A DNA stretch of 64,000 bases, taken from contig JBJDZG010000025.1 of the NCBI GenBank assembly GCA_051867875.1, forward strand, positions 60,198 through 124,197, in the 5' to 3' direction. The translations under genes and the position numbers were made by a program. Below, in pieces: positions 1 through 7,725 of this stretch. Within the stretch, counting starts at the first letter, position 1. Each line of letters opens with the position of its first letter. The notes under the pieces are model-generated. The model had not been told where the DNA came from and searched no databases. It saw nothing but the letters and a program-made list of their open reading frames with translations. Source of the DNA: RGIG4608 sp051867875. GTDB taxonomy: Bacteria > Bacillota > Clostridia > Oscillospirales > CAG-272.

Positions 1-1485
1 GCGGAGCTGACGCTCTCGGATTTGCGCCTTACCTACGTTTTCAAAATTTACGAGGGTGGGAAGGTTATGTACTACTCCGAGGACGGTCTGACGGATAATT
101 ACGATTTTGAATTTAACTATTACAACTGTTTTCAGTATTCGTACCTCAACGCAAGCGACATACACAGTACGGTGCGAGGTGCTGAAAATGCGGTGTTTTA
201 CCAGATATTCGTTGACCGCTTCCGCAGAGGAAACACGGCGAAGGACACGTCTTACATCAATATGGACTGGGGCGATATTCCAACGCCCAAGAGCTTTGCG
301 GGCGGCGACCTTGACGGAATTTGCGAAAAGCTCGGTTACATAAGCTCGCTCGGCGCGAATTGCATCTATCTTACGCCCGTGTTTGAGTCGGTTTCAAATC
401 ACAAATACGACACAAAGGACTACTATACCGTTGACGAAATGTTCGGCGGCAGGGCTGCACTCGAAAGACTTGTCAAGTCCGCGCACGAAATGGGAATGAA
501 GGTCGTGCTTGACGCGGTTTTCAATCATTGCAGCGAACTTAACGCACTTTTTGCAGACGTTAAAGCAAACGGCGAAAAGTCAAAATACCGCGACCGGTTT
601 ATTATCGACAGCTTTTCGCCGCTTTCCTACGAATGCTTTTCGTCCTGCGAGTATATGCCCAAATTCAACACCTCAAATCCCGATACGTGCAGGTATCTTA
701 TCGATATCGCAAAATATTGGACGCGCGAGCTCGGCATTGACGGCTGGCGTCTTGACGTGTCCGACGAGGTTTCACACACATTCTGGCGCGAGTTCAGAAA
801 GGAAATCAAGGCGCTCGACGGGGATTGCATTTTGATTGGCGAGAACTGGCACAACGCTAATGTGTATTTGCGCGGCGACCAGTTTGACGGAATTATGAAT
901 TACGCGCTGACAAAGGCGTGCCTTGACTTTTTTGCCTTCGGTACGCTTGACGCAGAGGGCTTTGCCGACAAGCTCGGCGAACTTTTGATGAGAAACAGCG
1001 ACACCGTAAATTCCATGATGCTCAATCTGCTTGACAGCCATGACACGCACAGATTTTTAACCCGCGTGGACGGCGATGCGGAAAAGCTTATGAGCGCGCT
1101 TGCCGTTATCTTCTTCTATCCCGGTATGCCGTGCATTTATTACGGTACGGAAAACGAGATGCTCGGCGGGTACGACCCCGACTCGCGCCGCACGTTTGAT
1201 TGGAGTCTTGAAAACGCGGAGAACGCCACGAAAAACCTTATAAAAACGCTCTGTGCAATAAAGCAGGACGGGGATTTCAAGTACGGAGAATTCCGCGTTT
1301 TATGCGAAAACGGGCTCGTTATTCTCGAGAGGGTAGGGGAGTCCAAGACGTATCGCCTGAGCATAAACGGAAATCCGCACGAGATTTTGTATGAAACAGA
1401 TAATGCCGCGGTTTCTTTCTGCGGCAAAAACGTGATAAAGCCCTACGGCTTTGTCATTGAAACAGTAACAAACGCTCAAAAATAA
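1..1485 (+). CDS. GH13 alpha-glucan hydrolase (neopullulanase/cyclomaltodextrinase type), 5' truncated
   Basis: The reading frame is open from base 1, so the gene starts outside the window; 494 residues are visible. The first TTG at base 22 is not a convincing start because the upstream codons continue an N-terminal beta-sandwich-like sequence. The GH13 barrel shows region I DAVFNH (near residue 173), the nucleophile Asp in GWRLDV (near 250), the acid/base Glu in LIGENWH (near 281) and the third Asp in LLDSHDTHR (near 347). An N-terminal domain before the barrel is typical of GH13_20 maltodextrin, cyclodextrin or pullulan hydrolases. It probably acts in the cytoplasm on sugars imported by the next three genes. 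The exact substrate is inferred. Confidence 0.9.
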   Translation, partial: AELTLSDLRLTYVFKIYEGGKVMYYSEDGLTDNYDFEFNYYNCFQYSYLNASDIHSTVRGAENAVFYQIFVDRFRRGNTAKDTSYINMDWGDIPTPKSFAGGDLDGICEKLGYISSLGANCIYLTPVFESVSNHKYDTKDYYTVDEMFGGRAALERLVKSAHEMGMKVVLDAVFNHCSELNALFADVKANGEKSKYRDRFIIDSFSPLSYECFSSCEYMPKFNTSNPDTCRYLIDIAKYWTRELGIDGWRLDVSDEVSHTFWREFRKEIKALDGDCILIGENWHNANVYLRGDQFDGIMNYALTKACLDFFAFGTLDAEGFADKLGELLMRNSDTVNSMMLNLLDSHDTHRFLTRVDGDAEKLMSALAVIFFYPGMPCIYYGTENEMLGGYDPDSRRTFDWSLENAENATKNLIKTLCAIKQDGDFKYGEFRVLCENGLVILERVGESKTYRLSINGNPHEILYETDNAAVSFCGKNVIKPYGFVIETVTNAQK

Positions 1486-1506
1486 CGCTCACAAGGGGGA
1501 ACAGTT

Positions 1507-2961
1507 ATGAAGAAAAAAGCCATAGCCGCCGTAGCTTGTCATCTGGCACTGATAATCACGCTCATTTCCGTCGTTGGATATTTCGGTATTCTCAGCCGAA
1601 ACGGAGAAACGGAAAGTGCCGACAAATTCACGGGCGAGCTTGAAAGAAATGTAACTATCCGCGTCCTTGAAAACGACACGGCGAAGGAGCTCGGCTACCT
1701 TGACGCACTCCTTTCGGCGTTTAACGAAAAGTACAAGGAGTACGGCATCGTCGCGGTGGACGCCAATATGGACCAGTATACCGACCTTGAAACGGGCGGT
1801 CCTTACGGCTACGGCCCCGACGTGCTCTATCAGGCCAACGATGCGGTGATGAAATACGTGGACGGCAAGCATATTATGCCCCTGCCGATTGAGGAATTTG
1901 ACTGCTACGGCACGGTCTGCGACAATGCGTGGCGCGCGTACGAGGCAAGCGTATCGGGTCAGACCTTTACGTTTGGCGTTCCCGTAAACGTTCAGCAGCC
2001 GCTCCTGTATTACAGAAAGGACCTTCTTCCGCAGGACTGGGAGAGCGAGTGGGACGACGACAAAAACGGTATTCCCGATATGGTTGAAACCTGGTCGGAT
2101 ATGTACAAATATTCGCAGCAGGTGGTATCGCAGAACAACGGCAAATACGGATATATGAAATCTCTCAACGACGGTTATTTTGCCTCCGGTTATTTTCTCT
2201 CCTACGGTGCGTACGTTTTTGGCGGCGAGGATAGAAAGGACACGAAGGACGTCGGATTTTCCAAGGGCGAGGGCTACAAGGGAGCGAAAATCATTCGCAC
2301 GCTTGCGTCGGTTATGAATATGGAGTGCACCGAGGACACTATCACGAAAAACTCTTATTCGCGTTTGGCTCAGGGCACGTATTTTGCTACGATGACCACG
2401 CCCGACGTTTATTCGCTCTTCTATAAGGAGCTTGTAAATCAGTATATCTCGCAGGGACTTTCAAGGAGCGATGCCGAGCTTAAAGCAAAAGAAAATCTCG
2501 TCGTTACTAACGTCCCGAAGCTCCCCGTCAGCGGCGACCTTAACGACACCGACGGCGAGATGATGGACATGACCGTTATGGGCGGTGTAAACGGCTACGC
2601 GATAAGCTCTTACACGAAAGCGCCGAACGCGGCGCTCGAATTTGTGAAGTTTGCCACGTCCTACGAGATGATTTCACTCCGCTGTGAAATGCTCGGCATA
2701 TCCCCCGCGAGAAGGGATATCGCAGAGAAGCTCGGCGGTCTTTCAAAAATGGTATTCGACAATCTTGAAAACGGCAGTATCTACGTAATGCCCAGCGTAA
2801 GGGCGCTCGGTCAGGTCTGGACTCCTTTGCAGACCTATTGCGCGCTTATTGCCGACGATATTCTGACGGGCAAGAACGTTTACAATACGGACGAGAAAAT
2901 CAAGGCTCGTCTTGAAGAAGTAGACAAACAAATCTACGACGCCATTAACACGCTGAATTGA
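1507..2961 (+). CDS. ABC transporter extracellular sugar-binding protein, MalE-like
   Basis: This 484-residue protein lies 21 bases after the amylase and has an AAGGGGGAA ribosome site before its ATG. Residues 5-27 form a hydrophobic signal or anchor segment. No lipobox cysteine is visible, although lipoprotein anchoring is usual for Firmicutes binding proteins, so it may be held by an uncleaved N-terminal helix. The rest resembles family 1 extracellular solute-binding proteins: a globular two-lobed protein with a late MGGVNGYAIS segment like those that line the sugar cleft in this family. Two MalF/MalG-type permeases follow directly, so maltodextrin binding is the likely role. The ligand is inferred from context only. 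Confidence 0.85.
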   Translation: MKKKAIAAVACHLALIITLISVVGYFGILSRNGETESADKFTGELERNVTIRVLENDTAKELGYLDALLSAFNEKYKEYGIVAVDANMDQYTDLETGGPYGYGPDVLYQANDAVMKYVDGKHIMPLPIEEFDCYGTVCDNAWRAYEASVSGQTFTFGVPVNVQQPLLYYRKDLLPQDWESEWDDDKNGIPDMVETWSDMYKYSQQVVSQNNGKYGYMKSLNDGYFASGYFLSYGAYVFGGEDRKDTKDVGFSKGEGYKGAKIIRTLASVMNMECTEDTITKNSYSRLAQGTYFATMTTPDVYSLFYKELVNQYISQGLSRSDAELKAKENLVVTNVPKLPVSGDLNDTDGEMMDMTVMGGVNGYAISSYTKAPNAALEFVKFATSYEMISLRCEMLGISPARRDIAEKLGGLSKMVFDNLENGSIYVMPSVRALGQVWTPLQTYCALIADDILTGKNVYNTDEKIKARLEEVDKQIYDAINTLN

Positions 2962-2975
2962 AGGGGTGAAAGACG

Positions 2976-4349
2976 GTGAATAAAGTTTTATGCGGAATAA
3001 AAACGTGGTTTATCTCCGTAAAGGAGAGCGTTGCCAAAGCCTTGAACTCGGCAAAAGCACTCTTTTCCGATGCGAACTGTAAAGTTACGGCATCAATGCT
3101 CCTACCGGGGCTCGGACAGTTGCTTTATAAGAGATTTTCGAGAGGTATTCTGTATCTTCTGGCATCGGCATTGCTTATTGCATACTTTATAGTCCGCGGT
3201 GCTGCCGACATTTTCGGATTTTTCACTCTCGGAGATATCGAGGGCAACGCATGGTTCGGCATTGAGGGCGACAATTCCGTCGTTATGCTGATAATGGGTA
3301 TTCTTGCGATTCTGGCGCTCGTCCTGTATATTGCGATATACGTCGCCAATATCAAAGATGCATACTCGCTACAAAAAACAGAGGAAGCGGGAAAAGCGCT
3401 CCCGACTCTTAAAGACGACATCGGCGATTTGTTTGACAAATCATTTTATAAGGTCGCGCTCGCCCTTCCCGTGCTCGGGGTTTGCATATTCAGCATACTG
3501 CCCATAGTGTTTATGATACTGATAGCGTTCACAAACTACGGCGGAGATATCATTCCTCCGAAGCTCGTGGACTGGGTGGGATTTGAAAATTTCGGCAAAA
3601 TACTGACGCTCGGTCAGTTTGCGCCTACGTTCTTCAAAATATTCGGTTGGAACATGGTATGGGCACTTTTATCCACGGGCATTAACTATTTTGCGGGGCT
3701 CGGGCTTGCGCTCCTTCTCAACAAAAAATGTGTAAAGGCAAAGGCAATCTGGCGCGCTTTTCCCGTGCTTGCATACGCCATTCCCGGATTTATCACGCTT
3801 CTCGGATTTAAGTTTATGTTCTCCTACGGCGGGCCGATAAATTATTACATACAGCAGATGGGCGGTGAAGCGATAGGCTTCCTCGGCATTGACTCCACCT
3901 ATATAGCGCGCATCATCGGCTTGCTCGTCAACGCGTGGATAAGCGTGCCGTCGATTATGCTCATGGCGACGGGTATTCTTTCAAATATCAATACCGACCT
4001 TTACGAGGCGGCGGAAATTGACGGAGCGAATGCGTGGCACATTTTCGTAAAGATTACTCTGCCTTACGTGGTCTTTGCGACGACTCCCGTGCTCATTTCC
4101 CAATTTATCGGAAATTTCAACAATTTCGGTATATTCTATTTTTTGCGTGGCGGCTTGTATTCGGAGGGATATTTCCTTGCGAGCGACACGGATTTGCTTA
4201 TCAACTGGCTCTACAATATGTCAATAGACAACAACTACTACTCCATCGGCGCGGCGATAAGCCTGATTATTTTCATAATTACGTCGGTAATTTCGCTGGC
4301 GGTATACGTTATGTCGCCGTCGTATAAGCAGGAGGAAACGTACAGATGA
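2976..4349 (+). CDS. Maltodextrin ABC transporter permease, MalF-like
   Basis: This 457-residue integral membrane protein starts at GTG 2976, which has AAGGGG upstream. The C-terminal two thirds is a standard binding-protein-dependent permease with the cytoplasmic EAA loop EAAEIDGANAWHIF (about residues 345-358) that contacts the ATPase. The first 170 residues add an amphipathic lead-in and at least two extra membrane helices, as in MalF proteins that are longer than MalG. The stop overlaps the next start as ATGA, so the two permeases are translationally coupled. No ATPase gene is visible; a shared MsmX/MsmK-type ATPase encoded elsewhere is likely, as in many Firmicutes. Confidence 0.88.
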   Translation: MNKVLCGIKTWFISVKESVAKALNSAKALFSDANCKVTASMLLPGLGQLLYKRFSRGILYLLASALLIAYFIVRGAADIFGFFTLGDIEGNAWFGIEGDNSVVMLIMGILAILALVLYIAIYVANIKDAYSLQKTEEAGKALPTLKDDIGDLFDKSFYKVALALPVLGVCIFSILPIVFMILIAFTNYGGDIIPPKLVDWVGFENFGKILTLGQFAPTFFKIFGWNMVWALLSTGINYFAGLGLALLLNKKCVKAKAIWRAFPVLAYAIPGFITLLGFKFMFSYGGPINYYIQQMGGEAIGFLGIDSTYIARIIGLLVNAWISVPSIMLMATGILSNINTDLYEAAEIDGANAWHIFVKITLPYVVFATTPVLISQFIGNFNNFGIFYFLRGGLYSEGYFLASDTDLLINWLYNMSIDNNYYSIGAAISLIIFIITSVISLAVYVMSPSYKQEETYR

Positions 4350-5206
4350 AAGATAAAAAATATAAAAAGAACAGAAAAGCCAACGCGGGAAAAATCCTCA
4401 ACGTAGTTATTACGTACTGTATTCTGATTATAGTCGCTTTTATATTTTTCTTTCCGTGCCTTTGGCTGATACTTGCGTCCTTTTCAAAATCGGGCTCGAT
4501 TTACTCGTTTGACGGATTCTTTCCCTCGGAGTATGGCTTTGAATCCTTCAAAACGCTCTTTACGGACACCGTGATGTATAACTATAAACAGTGGTTTTTG
4601 AACACGCTTTTTATTGCATCGGCGAGCTGTATTCTCGGCACGCTTCTGACTATTCTGACGGCGTACTGTATGTCGCGGTTCAGATTCAAGAGCCGTAAGG
4701 CGATGATGAAAACGACACTCGTGCTCGGAATGTTCCCGTCGTTTATGGGAACGATAGCGGTCTATCTGCTTATGACGCAGTTTAATTTGATTAATCAGCA
4801 CTGGGGACTGATACTTATCTACTCGGCGCAGGCGCCCATGGGATATATGGTGCAAAAGGGCTTTTTCGATACGATACCGTACTCGATAGACGAGGCGGCG
4901 AGAATTGACGGAGCGACAAACTTCTCCGTTTTTGTGAAAATCATTTTGCCGCTCTCGAAACCGATGCTCGTATATACCGCACTTACGGCGTTCACATGGC
5001 CCTGGTCGGACTACATTCTGCCCAAAATGCTCCTGCAAAATAAGGACCTCTACACCGTTGCGGTAGGGCTTATGTCACTTGGAGAAACCGAATTTTCGCG
5101 CTTCGCCGCGGGCTCGATATTTATTGCGATACCCATTATAATTCTGTACTTCTGTTTAGTCAAGTATATGATAAACGGCATGGCGGCAGGCGCTGTTAAG
5201 GAATAA
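4346..5206 (+). CDS. Maltodextrin ABC transporter permease, MalG-like
   Basis: This 286-residue protein has about six membrane helices and is the partner of the preceding permease. The EAA loop reads EAARIDGATNFSVFVKIILP (about residues 182-201). Its ATG overlaps the previous stop by four bases, and AGGAGG lies ten bases upstream. Length and layout match the MalG/LacG family. It is the last gene of the sugar-uptake operon and is followed at once by a hairpin terminator. Substrate specificity is inferred from the amylase and binding protein beside it. Confidence 0.88.
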   Translation: MKDKKYKKNRKANAGKILNVVITYCILIIVAFIFFFPCLWLILASFSKSGSIYSFDGFFPSEYGFESFKTLFTDTVMYNYKQWFLNTLFIASASCILGTLLTILTAYCMSRFRFKSRKAMMKTTLVLGMFPSFMGTIAVYLLMTQFNLINQHWGLILIYSAQAPMGYMVQKGFFDTIPYSIDEAARIDGATNFSVFVKIILPLSKPMLVYTALTAFTWPWSDYILPKMLLQNKDLYTVAVGLMSLGETEFSRFAAGSIFIAIPIIILYFCLVKYMINGMAAGAVKE

Positions 5207-5208
5207 AA

Positions 5209-5241
5209 TAAAAAGAGTGCCGCGAAACGGCACTCTTTTTT
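5209..5241 (+). terminator. Rho-independent terminator of the sugar operon
   Basis: An 11-bp stem, AAAGAGTGCCG (5212-5222) pairing with CGGCACTCTTT (5228-5238), closes a CGAAA loop and is followed by a T run. It lies three bases past the permease stop. Confidence 0.9.
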
Positions 5242-5274
5242 GCCAAGCGAGCTTGCTCTTGAAGACATCACGAT

Positions 5275-5552
5275 ACGGTGAGCAGAAAACAAGGCTCACC
5301 GTACGGGAATCGAGACGTCGTTTTTTGCTGCGCAAAAAGCCGACACCGAGATTTGCCGGCGCAAACTCGCCCATAATCGCGCTTCGCGCGAATGGGTTCT
5401 CTGCCGAGACGGTGAGCAGAAAGCAAGACTCACCGTACGGGAATCGAGACGTCGTTTTTTGCTGCGCAAAAAGCCGACACCGAGATTTGCTGGCGCAAAC
5501 TCGCCCATAATCGCGCTTCGCGCGAATGGGTTCTCTGCCGAAACGGTGAGCA
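5275..5552. repeat. 134-bp tandem duplication beside tRNA-Glu
   Basis: Copy 1 is 5275-5408 and copy 2 is 5409-5542; a third copy is cut off after ten bases (5543-5552), where the tRNA terminator hairpin begins. The copies differ at only a few positions. Each contains a GGTGAGC/GCTCACC hairpin and the 15-mer CCGTACGGGAATCGA (5299-5313 and 5433-5447). That 15-mer is also the 3' end of the adjacent tRNA-Glu gene (5600-5614). The ORFs running through it are artefacts. It fills the junction between the sugar operon and the tRNA genes. Confidence 0.85.
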
Positions 5553-5594
5553 ATAAAAAAGCAGGATACCTTATGGTATCCTGCTTTTTTATTG
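5551..5594 (-). terminator. Terminator of the tRNA operon
   Basis: A perfect 20-bp stem (5551-5570 with 5575-5594) has a TTAT loop and A6/T6 tracts inside the arms. It directly abuts the encoded CCA end of tRNA-Glu on the minus strand. Confidence 0.88.
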
Positions 5595-5667
5595 GTGACC
5601 CGTACGGGAATCGAACCCATGTTACAGCCGTGAAAGGGCCGTGTCTTAACCGCTTGACCAACGGGCC
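5593..5667 (-). tRNA. tRNA-Glu (anticodon TTC)
   Basis: Reading the minus strand, the acceptor arm GGCCCGT pairs with ACGGGTC (one G-U pair). The anticodon loop CTTTCAC gives TTC, and the T arm contains GGTTCGATTCC. The CCA end is encoded at 5593-5595. It is the second gene of a two-tRNA transcript, three bases after tRNA-Met. Confidence 0.95.
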
Positions 5668-5670
5668 GAA

Positions 5671-5747
5671 TGGTAGCGGGAATTGGACTTGAACCCATGA
5701 CCTATCGGGTATGAACCGATTGCTCTAGCCAACTGAGCTATCCCGCC
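5671..5747 (-). tRNA. tRNA-Met (anticodon CAT)
   Basis: On the minus strand the acceptor GGCGGGA pairs with TCCCGCT. The anticodon loop TTCATAC gives CAT, the D arm has AGCTCAGTTGG and the T loop has GTTCAAGTC. CCA is encoded at 5671-5673. The G1-U72 pair in the acceptor and the absence of the three consecutive G-C pairs typical of initiators at the anticodon stem argue for the elongator form. Confidence 0.92.
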
Positions 5748-5774
5748 ATTTGTCGCTATATCGGCGACTCGTAT

Positions 5775-5803
5775 ATTTTATCATAAAGGCTCGGTCTTGT
5801 CAA
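5775..5803 (-). promoter_or_regulatory. Sigma-A promoter of the tRNA-Met/tRNA-Glu operon
   Basis: On the minus strand the -35 TTGACA (5798-5803) and -10 TAAAAT (5775-5780) are separated by exactly 17 bases, about 20 bases upstream of the tRNA-Met 5' end. Confidence 0.88.
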
Positions 5804-5878
5804 TACCTTTTTTCTAAAAAAATGTGTTTTTTTTCATTATTTTTTATTTGTCTGTGAAAAAATCCTATTAAAAAACAT

Positions 5879-5907
5879 CGCCCCAAGGGTTAAAAACCCT
5901 CGGGGCG
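5879..5907 (-). terminator. Terminator after the 30-codon ORF
   Basis: CGCCCC-x-AGGGTT pairs with AACCCT-x-GGGGCG around an AAA loop. On the minus strand it is followed by ATGTTTTTT. It lies 17 bases past the stop of the small minus-strand ORF, which supports that ORF being a real transcription unit. Confidence 0.75.
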
Positions 5908-5923
5908 AATTTTCGCTTTGAGC

Positions 5924-6016
5924 TTATCTTCCGCAGCAGCAGGTGATAAGAAGAAGTGCGATGAGAATGAACCAGATAGTATCGTTCTCAAAAAGGTTGC
6001 AAAGACAGTTATTCAT
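5924..6016 (-). CDS. 30-residue Cys-rich single-span membrane peptide
   Basis: This small ORF begins MNNCLCNLFENDTIWF, continues as one hydrophobic helix (residues 14-25) and ends in three consecutive cysteines followed by GR. A GGAGA ribosome site lies six bases before the ATG, and a hairpin terminator follows the stop, so it looks expressed. I recall similar tiny proteins (N-terminal Asn/Cys, one helix, Cys/Gly tail) in Clostridia genomes, but I know of no assigned function. A CATAAGAT element about 100 bases upstream (minus strand, 6117-6124) with AC 16 bases before it resembles a sigma-K type spore promoter. That is weak evidence for a spore or membrane role. Confidence 0.7.
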   Translation of the reverse strand: MNNCLCNLFENDTIWFILIALLLITCCCGR

Positions 6017-6200
6017 AAATTCTCCGTTTCCGCCGCCCGAGCCGTTCTCAAAATCGGTTTGCCCGACGCGGCTAAATCATAAAACTTAAGCCAGCGCAAT
6101 CGCTTGCTTTATTATTATCTTATGACGGGCGGGGAAAAGTGTTCTATATTTTTTATCTGCCTTTATTTTGCCGATTGAAACTTTTGCGGGCAAGTTTTGA

Positions 6201-6229
6201 TTGACAAACGCTATAAAATGGTATATAAT
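6201..6229 (+). promoter_or_regulatory. Sigma-A promoter of the GlpA-like operon
   Basis: TTGACA (6201-6206) and TATAAT (6224-6229) are separated by 17 bases, a perfect consensus, 45 bases before the start of the first oxidoreductase gene. Confidence 0.9.
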
Positions 6230-6273
6230 AATATAATAAATGTAACAAATAAATTATGCTTATGGAGAAGAAA

Positions 6274-7725
6274 ATGAAAAAATTTGACGTAGCAATAATA
6301 GGTGCGGGAGTAGTCGGCGGACTCATCGCGCGCGAGCTTTCGCGGTACAGGTTAGGCGTTTGCATTCTGGAAAAGGAATACGACGTTGCGATGGGTGCGA
6401 CGAAGGCAAATTCGGGCATTGTGCACGCGGGCTTTGACGCAGAGGAGGGCACACTCAAAGCGCGTCTTAACGTTGAAGGCTCAAAGATGATGAAGCAAGT
6501 TACCGACGAGCTCGGTGTAAAGTACAAAAACAACGGTTCTCTCGTCGTGGGCTTTGACGAGTCCGACAGAGAGCATCTCTGCCGTCTTATCGCGCGCGGT
6601 ATTGCCAACGGAGTTGAGGGTGTGAGAATGGTTGAGCGCGAGGAGCTATGCGAGCTTGAACCGAACATTTCACGCGACGCGCTCTGTGCGCTCTATGCGC
6701 CCACGGGCGGTATCGTCTGCCCTTACGAGCTTTGCATTTCCGCTATCGGAAACGCCATGGACAACGGCGCGGAGCTTTTCTGCAATTTTGAAGTTGAGAA
6801 AATAGAGCAGAGCGAGGGCGGATTTATTATTTCGTCAAACAATGACGATATTTATGCAGATTACGTTGTCAACGCGGGCGGAGTTTTCGCCGACGAGATA
6901 GCGAAAATGATTGGGGACGGAAGCTTTTCGGTACGCGCTCGAAAAGGCGACTACATTTTGCTTGACAGAGAGTGCGGCAACCTTGCGCGCCACACGATTT
7001 TCCGCACGCCGAATGAGATGGGCAAGGGAATTTTAGTCAGTCCCACGGTTGACGGAAACCTGCTTCTCGGTCCTACTTCCGTCAACATTGACGACAAGAC
7101 GGACAAAAAGACGGACGCGGGCGACCTCTCTAAAATTATGGCTCGTGCGAGCGAAAACCTATGTGTTGCCGTGCCTTTCGGCAAGTCGATAACTTCTTTT
7201 TGCGGACTGCGAGCGGTGGGTTCAACGGGTGATTTTATCATCGGTGCGTCAAGTGTAAATCCGCATTTTATAAATGTTGCGGGTATTGAATCCCCCGGAC
7301 TTTCCGCGTCCCCTGCGATTGCGCGGTACGTCGTTGACATTCTCGGCGGTGCGGGGCTTAAACTTGAAAAAAATGATAATTTCAATCCGATAAGAGTGCC
7401 GAAGCACGCTTTCCGCGAGGGCACGATTGCACAGAAAAATGAATTTATTAAGCGCGACAGCTCCTACGGAAAAATTATCTGCCGCTGCGAAGGTATCAGC
7501 GAGGGCGAAATTCTCGACGCCATTCGCTCAAATCCGCGCGCTACGGACGTTGACGGCGTAAAACGCCGCACCCGTGCGGGAATGGGACGCTGTCAGGGCG
7601 GATTTTGCGCGCCATACGTTATGGAGCTTATTGCGCGCGAGAGGGGCGTTGACTTTGAGTCCGTAACAAAGTGCGGCGGAGACTCCGCGATAGTATACGG
7701 AAAGACGAAAGGGGAGAAGGTATGA
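6274..7725 (+). CDS. FAD-dependent glycerol-3-phosphate dehydrogenase-like oxidoreductase (GlpA-like) with C-terminal BFD-type [2Fe-2S] domain
   Basis: I chose ATG 6274 (483 residues) because GGAGA sits just upstream; an in-frame ATG at 6256 lacks a ribosome site. Residues 5-16 contain the FAD-binding motif IIGAGVVGG. The C-terminus carries four cysteines, CRC near residue 402 and CQGGFC near 440, the pattern of a BFD-like iron-sulphur domain. The family oxidises glycerol 3-phosphate or a related hydroxy acid. Here it is encoded with a pyridine-nucleotide-type flavoprotein and a DUF1667 protein, the usual Firmicutes three-gene set, presumably one complex. No glycerol kinase or facilitator gene lies nearby, so the substrate is uncertain. 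Confidence 0.82.
   Translation: MKKFDVAIIGAGVVGGLIARELSRYRLGVCILEKEYDVAMGATKANSGIVHAGFDAEEGTLKARLNVEGSKMMKQVTDELGVKYKNNGSLVVGFDESDREHLCRLIARGIANGVEGVRMVEREELCELEPNISRDALCALYAPTGGIVCPYELCISAIGNAMDNGAELFCNFEVEKIEQSEGGFIISSNNDDIYADYVVNAGGVFADEIAKMIGDGSFSVRARKGDYILLDRECGNLARHTIFRTPNEMGKGILVSPTVDGNLLLGPTSVNIDDKTDKKTDAGDLSKIMARASENLCVAVPFGKSITSFCGLRAVGSTGDFIIGASSVNPHFINVAGIESPGLSASPAIARYVVDILGGAGLKLEKNDNFNPIRVPKHAFREGTIAQKNEFIKRDSSYGKIICRCEGISEGEILDAIRSNPRATDVDGVKRRTRAGMGRCQGGFCAPYVMELIARERGVDFESVTKCGGDSAIVYGKTKGEKV

Noticed and set aside
5275..5552. CRISPR array
   Set aside because: Only two to three long copies in direct contact, without unique spacers; no cas genes in the window.
5156..5698. 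180-codon minus-strand ORF over the tandem repeat and tRNA genes
   Set aside because: Overlaps two tRNA genes and a duplicated repeat; the protein is itself a repeat translation.
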